Source: Pseudocolwellia sp049933045 (GTDB taxonomy: Bacteria; Pseudomonadota; Gammaproteobacteria; Enterobacterales; Alteromonadaceae). Taken from it: 64,000 bases of DNA. The stretch is from positions 3,162,001 to 3,226,000 of the forward strand of contig NZ_CP187926.1 in the NCBI RefSeq assembly GCF_049933045.1, in the 5' to 3' direction. The notes beneath the pieces were generated by a model. The model had not been told where the DNA came from, made no database searches, and saw only the letters and a list, made by a program, of their open reading frames with translations. The position numbers and the translations under genes were made by a program. Below, one piece after another: positions 57,432-64,000 of the stretch. Position 1 is the stretch's first letter, and every line of letters starts with the position of its first letter.

Positions 57432-58328
57432 ATGGTAAATCTTGATAATAAACGACCACCATTATCATATCGTGGTCGTTTTGCTCCTTCCCCCTCTGGT
57501 TTACTCCACTTTGGCTCTTTAGTTACTGCACTTGCTAGCTATTTAGACGCTAAACATCATCACGGCACTTGGCTTGTTCGCATTGAAGACATAGATCCGC
57601 CTAGAGAATTAGTCGGAGCCAGCTCAGAAATCCTCAATACTTTAGAAGCTTATGGGTTACATTGGGACGAAGATATTTTATATCAAAGCCAGCAATCGCA
57701 GCATTACCAACAAACATTACAACAATTAGCAGATAAACAGCTTACTTATAATTGCCAATGCACACGTGCGCAAATAAAAAAGCTAGGCGGCATATACTCT
57801 TCAATCTGTCGTGCTTTACATTTACCGGCCACGAATAACGCAACTCGCTTAGTGAATAATGTTGGCATATTTGAATTTAACGACACAATTCAAGGTCAAT
57901 ATATTGGTGATCAAAGCTCTGCGGCGGAAGACTTTACCTTAGTCAGAAAAGATGGTTTATTTGCCTACCAATTGGCTGTAGTGGTTGATGACATTTTTCA
58001 AAATATTACCCATGTTGTAAGAGGCTGTGATTTATTAGAGCCCACATTACGACAACTAAGTTTCTTTAACGTATTAAACGTAAAAGCTCCAATTTACAGT
58101 CATATTCCATTAGCTGTAACGCAAGATGGCTACAAATTAAGTAAACAGAATAAAGCACCCGCTATAAACAATAAAAATCCTCAACCCGCCCTTATCGCTG
58201 CTCTACATTATTTGGGCCAAAATCCGCCTGAAGATCTGATATTTGAACCAGTAGAAAGCATTATAAAATGGGCAATAAGTCACTGGTCGATCAGTAAAAT
58301 CACCCAAAAGAAAGAAATAGCTATATAA
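57432..58328 (+). CDS. gluQ: Glutamyl-Q tRNA(Asp) synthetase
   Basis: 298 residues. It is a truncated GluRS-like enzyme with the catalytic domain only. The HIGH-like sequence is FAPSPSGLLHFGSL (about 17-30), the zinc ligands are in CQCTRAQ and SICR, and the KMSKS-like sequence is KLSKQNK (about 235). It activates glutamate and attaches it to queuosine at position 34 of tRNA(Asp). The dksA-gluQ-pcnB order is conserved. Confidence 0.95.
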   Translation: MVNLDNKRPPLSYRGRFAPSPSGLLHFGSLVTALASYLDAKHHHGTWLVRIEDIDPPRELVGASSEILNTLEAYGLHWDEDILYQSQQSQHYQQTLQQLADKQLTYNCQCTRAQIKKLGGIYSSICRALHLPATNNATRLVNNVGIFEFNDTIQGQYIGDQSSAAEDFTLVRKDGLFAYQLAVVVDDIFQNITHVVRGCDLLEPTLRQLSFFNVLNVKAPIYSHIPLAVTQDGYKLSKQNKAPAINNKNPQPALIAALHYLGQNPPEDLIFEPVESIIKWAISHWSISKITQKKEIAI

Positions 58329-58455
58329 TAGACTTCTCAATGTTGGAAAATGTACTGTTTTCATTCTATTTTTAAGCACTGTGTTATATCATTAGCTATA
58401 TAACGAAGAATTCTAATTTAATTATTTCCTTTATCCACTTTCTAAGGCCTGCACT

Positions 58456-59877
58456 ATCAAAAGCGTTATCAACTTATGCAAACGAGTACTTAAAAAAAGT
58501 ACTTCTAGAAAATCTAAAGCTCCTACATCAACAGAGCCTACGGTACTAACCAGAGATCAGCACCCCGTATCACGTAAGCTGATGAGTAATAGTGCCCTAA
58601 AAGTTCTCTACCGATTAAATAGCGGTGGTTACGATGCATACCTTGTTGGTGGCGGCGTACGTGATATTTTATTAGGCGTGACTCCTAAAGATTTCGACAT
58701 AGTTACCAATGCTACGCCTGAAGAAATTAAAGGCTTGTTTAGAAACTGTCGTTTGATCGGTCGACGATTTAGATTAGCTCATATTGTATTTGGTCGTGAA
58801 ATTATAGAAGTTGCGACATTTAGAGGACATCACGACTCCACTAAAGACGATAGCGCCTCTAAAGTATCTAAGCAAAGTGATGAAGGTATGTTACTACGCG
58901 ACAATATTTATGGTTCGATTGATGAAGATGCCGAGCGCAGAGACTTTACAATCAACGCCCTTTACTATTCAGCGAAAGATTTTACTGTTCACGATTTTGC
59001 TAACGGTATAGCCGATATAAACGCTAAGCAGATAAGACTGATTGGCGACCCTGAAACTCGCTATCGTGAAGATCCAGTACGTATGTTAAGAGCAATACGC
59101 TTTGCAACTAAACTGGATATGGAAATTAGCTCTGAAACCAAAGCGCCGATTAAAGAGCTAGGTTCGTTGCTAGAAAATATTCCACCAGCAAGAATGTTTG
59201 AAGAGTTCTTAAAATTATTTATGTCAGGTAAAGCTGAAGCTAACTTCAATATGCTTCGCGAATACAGTTTATTTAAACACTTCTTCCCATTAGTTGATCA
59301 AGTGCTTAATCAAGAGACTGAAGTTTATTTATTGCCTTTCATTACGAAAGCACTACAAAACACCGATGAAAGAATTAACAACGAACAACGTGTAACACCT
59401 GCATTTTTATTTGCAGCTATGCTTTGGTATCCGTTACAAGAACAAATAAAAGCATTAAATGAAACCGCGCATTTAACGCCTCAAGATGCATTTTTCTCAG
59501 CAATGAGTGAAATAATGTCTGAGCAACAACGTAGCATAGGCATCCCTAAGCGCTTCCAAGGCGTGATGAAAGACATTCTAATACTACAAGACAAGTTATC
59601 TCGTCGTGAAGGTAAAAGAGCTTATAAGGCGTTTGAACATCCTAAATTTAGAGCAGGTTACGACTTCCTACTGTTACGTTCTGAAATAGAAGGAGTTAAC
59701 TCACCAGAATTAGCTGAATTAGCAAAATGGTGGACTGACTTCCAAGTTACTCCTCCTGAAACTAGAGAGCAGATGATAAAAAGTGTTGTCTATAGTCGCT
59801 CAACGACTAAACGCTCACCTCGTAAAAAGCGTAAGCCAAAAGCAAAAACTGCAGTTAATACAACAGAAAGCGAATAA
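58456..59877 (+). CDS. pcnB: Poly(A) polymerase I, probable AUC start
   Basis: About 473 residues if started at ATC 58456. The first ATG (58582) would remove the family N-terminus, because the frame upstream encodes TVLTRDQHPVSRKLMSNSALKV, which matches the PREQHAISRK region of E. coli PcnB. Between the stop at 58414 and that stretch there is no ATG, GTG or TTG; ATC at 58456 has AAGG 8 bases upstream. E. coli pcnB is known to start at AUU. Domains: the nucleotidyltransferase has LVGGGVRD and DFDIVT, then come RRDFTINAL and the RNA-binding region, and a basic tail (SPRKKRKPKAK). The enzyme adds poly(A) tails that promote RNA decay. Confidence 0.9.
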   Translation: MKSVINLCKRVLKKSTSRKSKAPTSTEPTVLTRDQHPVSRKLMSNSALKVLYRLNSGGYDAYLVGGGVRDILLGVTPKDFDIVTNATPEEIKGLFRNCRLIGRRFRLAHIVFGREIIEVATFRGHHDSTKDDSASKVSKQSDEGMLLRDNIYGSIDEDAERRDFTINALYYSAKDFTVHDFANGIADINAKQIRLIGDPETRYREDPVRMLRAIRFATKLDMEISSETKAPIKELGSLLENIPPARMFEEFLKLFMSGKAEANFNMLREYSLFKHFFPLVDQVLNQETEVYLLPFITKALQNTDERINNEQRVTPAFLFAAMLWYPLQEQIKALNETAHLTPQDAFFSAMSEIMSEQQRSIGIPKRFQGVMKDILILQDKLSRREGKRAYKAFEHPKFRAGYDFLLLRSEIEGVNSPELAELAKWWTDFQVTPPETREQMIKSVVYSRSTTKRSPRKKRKPKAKTAVNTTESE

Positions 59878-60369
59878 ATGGTCACGGCATATATCGGCTT
59901 AGGCAGTAATTTAGAAAACCCTGAGCAACAAATAAGAAACGCCGTTGATGCGCTTCAAACGATAGAAAGAACGGTGATGTTCAGCATTTCCGTTCTTTAT
60001 TATAGTCGGCCTATGGGACCTCAAGACCAGCCTGACTATATGAATGCCGTTGCTCGATTAGATACATCGCTTTCAGCTATTGCTTTATTAGACGCCTTAC
60101 AAAAAATTGAAAACCAAGCAGGTAGAGTAAGAAAAGATAATCGTTGGGGACCACGTGTTTTAGACCTTGATATACTTTTATACGATAATAACGTGATCAA
60201 TTCAGAGCGATTAGTCGTGCCACATTACGGCTTAAAAGAAAGAGAATTTGTTCTTATTCCTCTGAATGAAATAGCGCCAGACCTCTGTCTTCCTGATGGC
60301 GATAGCATAGAAAATTTGAGCAAGAATATCCCCTCTAACGGGCTAAAATTTCATAGTAAATTAAGCTAA
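59878..60369 (+). CDS. folK: 6-hydroxymethyl-7,8-dihydropterin pyrophosphokinase
   Basis: 163 residues. The start AYIGLGSNLENPEQQI and the HPPK signature RWGPRVLDLDILLY (about 89-102) are clear. It transfers pyrophosphate from ATP to 6-hydroxymethyl-dihydropterin in folate synthesis. The ATG directly follows the pcnB stop codon (TAAATG), so translation is coupled. Confidence 0.96.
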   Translation: MVTAYIGLGSNLENPEQQIRNAVDALQTIERTVMFSISVLYYSRPMGPQDQPDYMNAVARLDTSLSAIALLDALQKIENQAGRVRKDNRWGPRVLDLDILLYDNNVINSERLVVPHYGLKEREFVLIPLNEIAPDLCLPDGDSIENLSKNIPSNGLKFHSKLS

Positions 60370-60410
60370 CATAATCTCCCTATTTAAATAACACTGTACT
60401 GGAAATCGTT

Positions 60411-61205
60411 ATGGCAAAGATCACAACTTCAACCCTGATCAAAATGAAACAACAAGGCGAAAAAATTTCAACAATTACTGCATATGATGCAAGTTTTGCC
60501 AAATTGTTTGATCAAGCAGGCATACACGCTATTTTAATTGGCGATTCTCTTGGTATGGTACTGCAAGGTGAGAACGATACCTTACCTGTAAGTATTGATG
60601 ATATGGCTTACCATACAAAATCAGTACGCAACGGTGTTGAAAGTAGCTTAGTGATTGCTGACATGCCATTTATGAGTTACGCAACAACAGAGCAAGCCTT
60701 TGTTAACGCAACTAAGCTTATGCAAGCAGGCGCTAGCATGGTAAAAATGGAAGGTGGGAGCTGGTTAGTTGAAACTATTCAAAAGCTTGTTGAACGTGGT
60801 ATTCCAGTATGTGCACACTTAGGTTTAACACCGCAGTCAGTGAATGTATTTGGCGGCTTTAGAGTACAAGGTCGTAACCAAGACAAAGCATTAGAAATGA
60901 TCGAACATGCTAAACAATTAGAAGCTGCAGGCGCTCAACTTTTAGTATTAGAATGTATTCCTGCAAGTTTAGGTAAAGCCATTACTGAAGCTGTTTCAAT
61001 TCCTACAATAGGTATTGGCGCAGGTAAAGATACTGATGGTCAAATATTAGTAATGCACGATGCCTTAGGCATTTCGTTCAGTTACATGCCTAAGTTTTCA
61101 CGTAACTTTTTAGTAGACACTGGCGACATCAAAAAAGCCATTGAGCTTTATATTAAAGAAGTATCGCTAGGTAACTTTCCTGGCCAAGAACATATATTTG
61201 AATAA
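60411..61205 (+). CDS. panB: 3-methyl-2-oxobutanoate hydroxymethyltransferase
   Basis: 264 residues. It is a TIM barrel with ITAYDASFAKLFDQAG, IGDSLGMVLQG and the metal/substrate sites MVKMEGG (about 112-118) and HLGLTPQSV. It makes ketopantoate from 2-oxoisovalerate and methylene-tetrahydrofolate, the first step of pantothenate synthesis. It follows folK by 41 bases. Confidence 0.98.
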   Translation: MAKITTSTLIKMKQQGEKISTITAYDASFAKLFDQAGIHAILIGDSLGMVLQGENDTLPVSIDDMAYHTKSVRNGVESSLVIADMPFMSYATTEQAFVNATKLMQAGASMVKMEGGSWLVETIQKLVERGIPVCAHLGLTPQSVNVFGGFRVQGRNQDKALEMIEHAKQLEAAGAQLLVLECIPASLGKAITEAVSIPTIGIGAGKDTDGQILVMHDALGISFSYMPKFSRNFLVDTGDIKKAIELYIKEVSLGNFPGQEHIFE

Positions 61206-61215
61206 CGGAATTTAG

Positions 61216-62073
61216 ATGAAAACTGTTGATAACATAAATGATTTACGCCAAATAGTTAGTGAATGGCGTCAACAAGGTTTAAAAGTTGGTTTTGTTCCTA
61301 CTATGGGAAACTTGCATGCTGGCCATATTTCATTGGTAACAGAAGCTCACAAACATGCAGATAAAATTGTTGCCAGTATCTTCATCAATCCAATGCAATT
61401 TGGTGCAAATGAAGATGTTGATAACTACCCTAGAACCATGGAAGCCGACCAACAAAAACTTGCTGCAGAAGGAACTGATTTATTATTCACTCCCACACCT
61501 GAGATTATTTACCCTAAGGGCTTAGATAAACAGACTTTCGTTGAAGTACCTACAGTTTCTGAAGGCTATTGCGGTGAAAGCCGCCCAGGGCATTTCAGAG
61601 GCGTTTCAACCATAGTTTGTAAGCTATTTAACTTAGTACAACCAGACATTGCTTGTTTTGGTTTGAAAGACTATCAACAAGTTCAAGTAATTGAGACTAT
61701 GGTTGAAGACTTATCTATGCCGATTAAAATTATTCCTGTTGAAACTATCAGAGAAGATTCAGGTTTAGCACTAAGCTCTAGAAATGGTTATTTAACAGAA
61801 GAAGAGTTAAAAATTGCACCAGCATTAAGTCAAAATATCCAATGGTTAGCTAAAGAATTAAAGAATGGTAACGATTTTATTGGTTTAGCAAAAACAGCTG
61901 CACTTTATATAAACAATGCTGGTTTGAAAACTGATTATATTCATGTTTGTAATGCAAAAACCTTACAACCTGCGAGCGAAGATGATACCGATATTGTTAT
62001 TTTAGCTGCAGCATATTGTGGTAAAGCTCGTTTAATCGATAACCTAAGATTCAGCTTACCTGCGATATTTTAA
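61216..62073 (+). CDS. panC: Pantothenate synthetase
   Basis: 285 residues. The nucleotidyl-transferase HIGH-like motif is PTMGNLHAGHISLV (about 28-41), with FINPMQFG, GHFRGVSTIV and SSRNGYL. It joins pantoate and beta-alanine with ATP. It is 10 bases after panB. The beta-alanine would come from PanP (end of window), since no panD is seen next to it. Confidence 0.98.
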   Translation: MKTVDNINDLRQIVSEWRQQGLKVGFVPTMGNLHAGHISLVTEAHKHADKIVASIFINPMQFGANEDVDNYPRTMEADQQKLAAEGTDLLFTPTPEIIYPKGLDKQTFVEVPTVSEGYCGESRPGHFRGVSTIVCKLFNLVQPDIACFGLKDYQQVQVIETMVEDLSMPIKIIPVETIREDSGLALSSRNGYLTEEELKIAPALSQNIQWLAKELKNGNDFIGLAKTAALYINNAGLKTDYIHVCNAKTLQPASEDDTDIVILAAAYCGKARLIDNLRFSLPAIF

Positions 62074-62115
62074 TCCAATCAAAAAATACTGCTTTTAAAG
62101 CAATGATAAGATAAT

Positions 62116-62154
62116 AAAAAAGCTGAACGTTATTCCTAACGTTCAGCTTTTTTG
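62116..62154 (+). terminator. Terminator after panC
   Basis: AAAAAGCTGAACGTTA pairs with TAACGTTCAGCTTTTTT around TTCC, a 16-bp stem ending in T6, 45 bases after the panC stop. It is a strong end for the pcnB-folK-panBC transcript and also works in reverse. Confidence 0.95.
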
Positions 62155-62505
62155 TTTATACCATTCCAATTAAAATATGATCTATCTTTTATGTGGATTT
62201 AATGACAAGTCAAATAACCTGCACATCAAATCAGTAGACAGTATCTATATAACCTGAACTCTAGATAATGGGTTTTGTAATGTATTGATTTTAAATACTT
62301 TATAAGTAAATTATTGCAACACCATTTGTTTAAATGATTTATTACTCTCCTAATGTTGGAATTTAATTCTATAACAAGGCATTTTTCTTGACTAATAGCT
62401 GGCTATTAGCAATAAAAATAACGACGTTAGAGGGTTAAATAACAATATTAGGCATAACTGCTTATCCAGAGTTCAGGTTATATATTATTGGAATTGATAT
62501 TTCCC
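62155..62505. repeat. Hairpin-rich spacer with nested inverted repeats, possible MITE
   Basis: No gene. AACCTGAACTCTAGATAA near 62261 is matched inversely by TTATCCAGAGTTCAGGTT (62462-62479), one base differing in 18. Outside it, ATTCCAAT near 62163 is inversely matched by ATTGGAAT near 62487. In the middle CTAATAGC-TG-GCTATTAG (62392-62409) is a perfect hairpin. Such structure suggests a small non-autonomous mobile or interspersed repeat; copies elsewhere cannot be seen here, except the 14-mer at 3068. Confidence 0.4.
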
Positions 62506-62512
62506 CGAAACT

Positions 62513-62662
62513 TTATTCGTATGCGCGTGATGACCATGCTAATGCAGATTCTAACTCTTCAATCTTCTTATTTGCTTCAAGAAGTTGTTCTTCTATCACT
62601 GCGTAATTCATTTGATCTTGTGCTGCTGACTGCGATACAACGTTATTATTGAACTGTTCCAT
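62513..62662 (-). CDS. Small coiled-coil protein, 49 residues
   Basis: Read directly from the sequence: ATG at 62662 to TAA at 62513, preceded by AGGTGG 6 bases upstream, a very good ribosome-binding site. The start is MEQFNNNVVSQSAAQDQ; residues 22-40 (AVIEEQLLEANKKIEELES) have a heptad-like coiled-coil pattern, and the end is WSSRAYE. There is no signal peptide or membrane helix. It is not recognised; it may be a small structural or regulatory protein, or a partner-binding peptide. Codon use looks like the neighbours. Confidence 0.6.
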   Translation of the reverse strand: MEQFNNNVVSQSAAQDQMNYAVIEEQLLEANKKIEELESALAWSSRAYE

Positions 62663-63271
62663 AAATCACCACCTAAAGTTAATGTAACTATGGATGTAGT
62701 ATTACAGACCTAATTACATAAATCAACAAAAAAACCTACTTGAAACACTTATGAAACCACAACGAAAGATCAACGAAAGCAGAGCTACTAGTGTCATTTA
62801 ATAAATTCAAATTATAAAACCGTATAAACATATCCAATATAAAAACATAAACGATTGATATTAAATAAATTTCAAATACCTCACTTATTTTTCAGGCATA
62901 AGATTTCGCTGATTTCATGATGAAACCAGTTAAAAAAATTCATGTAATAATAAATGATCAAACATGAAATTATTTTTGATCAGGCGAATAAAGTAGTGAG
63001 TATTTTGTCATCAAATACAAATAACATGAATTTGAAATGTCGGTGCAAGCAATTATGCTTTGTAGGGATATGAGGTATCTGAGTGTAGCGTGAATATAAC
63101 GTATGGTTCGATATGTAAAATCGACTCGTTAGCTCAGTCGTCAGATGATAACTAAGCGATACCTACAGCGATTAATCTATAAATTCTGTGCCTTTAGGCT
63201 ACAACTAATAGTTATAGCCAAAAGAATAAACTCAGATTAATGGATGGCTTGATTGTAAATATGGAAACGAA
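62663..63271. other. Spacer between the small gene and panP
   Basis: No supported protein gene. 63126-63140 (TCGTTAGCTCAGTCG) matches the 5' D-arm part of lysine tRNAs, but no cloverleaf follows. AGGTATC (63073-63079) is complementary to GATACCT (63158-63164), and GGCTA...TAGCC (63197-63219) is a hairpin with an inner AACT/AGTT. The part 63040-63200 is less AT-rich than its surroundings. Confidence 0.4.
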
Positions 63272-64000
63272 TTAACTACAAATGCGTAATAATTCAGGTA
63301 AGAAGTCTTTACTTTCGTTGGCTAAAACACATTGTTCTGCAAGAATAGATTGTAGAATTTCTTCTGATGTTAACGGATTAGCTAATACCACTCTAAACAC
63401 TAAAATCTTGTTGCCTTGATAGCGCGATACTTCAATACGTGTTCTAGAAACAAATGACTTACCATTTTCACGTTGACGCTTTTGAATAAACTTAGTGAGT
63501 TTATGCAATAAATTATTAATTTCATCTTGTTGGTCAACAGTCGCTGTTGCAAGGTATTGCTGTACAACTTTAGGCACGTAACGATAAGTTAATAAACAAA
63601 GTTCTGGCCGTGTGATCAGTTCAAAATCATCATGCATATCAATACTATTAGCAAAGTAGTTCGCTTTATCGATACTCTGATTGATTAGCATTTCATAACC
63701 TTGTCGGCTAATAACATGCAAACTTGCATAAACTAACATTGCCATACCTGGACGAGATCCTTCAAGGGTATGACTACCTAAATCTTTTGAACCTTTACGT
63801 AAAATATATTCAGCATGATGTTCAATTGAAGAAACAGAACCTGGATTTTTGAAAACAACTAAACCAGCTCCCATAGGAATATACATTTGCTTGTGAGCAT
63901 CGATAGTAACTGAGTCAGCTCGTTCAATGCCTTTAAGAATAGAACGATGTTTATTAGATAGTAATGTTGCTCCGCCCCATGCAGCATCCACATGAAGGTT
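63272..64000 (-). CDS. panP: PLP-dependent aspartate 1-decarboxylase PanP, partial
   Basis: The C-terminal 242 residues; the gene runs off the window's right end and the frame stays open at 64000 (NLHVDAAWGGATLL). It is a group II PLP decarboxylase: the aspartate in HVDAAWGG, and the PLP lysine in TIDAHKQMYIPMGAGL about residue 38 of the visible part. This sequence is typical of the PanP (NOD_PanD_pyr) family, which replaces the pyruvoyl enzyme PanD in Vibrio and relatives and makes beta-alanine from aspartate. The nearness of panB and panC supports this. A glutamate decarboxylase-like role cannot be excluded from the fragment. Confidence 0.82.
   Translation of the reverse strand, partial: NLHVDAAWGGATLLSNKHRSILKGIERADSVTIDAHKQMYIPMGAGLVVFKNPGSVSSIEHHAEYILRKGSKDLGSHTLEGSRPGMAMLVYASLHVISRQGYEMLINQSIDKANYFANSIDMHDDFELITRPELCLLTYRYVPKVVQQYLATATVDQQDEINNLLHKLTKFIQKRQRENGKSFVSRTRIEVSRYQGNKILVFRVVLANPLTSEEILQSILAEQCVLANESKDFLPELLRICS

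Noticed and set aside
58582..59877. pcnB starting at the first ATG
   Set aside because: That start cuts off conserved N-terminal residues encoded in frame upstream; a non-standard AUC start fits better.
63126..63140. Complete tRNA-Lys gene
   Set aside because: Only the D-arm-like 15 bases are present; no anticodon arm, T arm or CCA end follows, so no tRNA gene was called.
1..64000. CRISPR array, prophage, insertion sequence or rRNA operon
   Set aside because: No regularly spaced repeats, phage or transposase genes, or rRNA-like stretches were seen; gene content and order are those of a conserved chromosome.

Overview
The window looks like a chromosome segment of a marine gammaproteobacterium of the Alteromonadales, most likely Colwelliaceae (Colwellia or Thalassotalea-like). 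This is inferred from the low GC content, the complete MSHA type IV pilus locus next to mreBCD, the sodium-type motor gene motX beside rnr, and panB-panC paired with a PLP-type aspartate decarboxylase. No rRNA gene, intact tRNA gene, CRISPR array, prophage or insertion sequence was seen.

Layout. 1-5352 (+) holds a TerB-like gene, an S1-domain CvfB-type gene, an MscS channel and a large secreted protein of unknown function. 5486-32386 is one long minus-strand block. In transcription order it reads rpsF-priB-rpsR-rplI; then the MSHA biogenesis genes mshI, mshI2, J, K, L, M, N, E, G and F followed by the pilin genes mshB, A, C, D, O and P; then mreB-mreC-mreD, maf, rng, yhdP, a nitrilase-family amidase and tldD. 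Upstream of rpsF lie rlmB and rnr (-), then a DUF885 lipoprotein (+), motX (-), a GGDEF protein (+), an M28 peptidase (-), erpA (-) and a coiled-coil membrane protein (-). 43016-47649 (+) is a ClC channel, hemJ, pyrB and hemL. Next come a small unknown gene and mrcB (PBP1b) on minus, a divergent miaA-like gene and a secreted protein on plus, and hrpB on minus. 55942-62073 (+) is sfsA, dksA, gluQ, pcnB, folK, panB, panC. The window ends with a hairpin-rich spacer, a 49-codon small gene, and the 3' part of panP running off the end.

How the genes work together. The msh genes encode one envelope-spanning machine: a secretin (MshL), inner-membrane platform (MshG), assembly ATPase with a c-di-GMP-binding type N-domain (MshE), AAA and TPR partners (MshM, MshN), alignment proteins (MshI, J, K) and prepilins. 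mshA has its own candidate promoter and a strong terminator behind it, which would make major pilin in excess. mreBCD, PBP1b, YhdP and the Maf protein belong to envelope growth. panB, panC and panP together would give pantothenate without PanD.

Points deserving a second look are: pcnB has no ATG, GTG or TTG at its conserved N-terminus and probably starts at AUC; rnr carries an apparent +1 frameshift after about codon 23; the miaA-like gene is of a non-enteric type outside the usual mutL-miaA-hfq context; a 16-bp perfect palindrome lies upstream of mshB; and the spacer after panC has nested inverted repeats. I found no obviously new multi-gene system; most of the window is conserved housekeeping and pilus genes.
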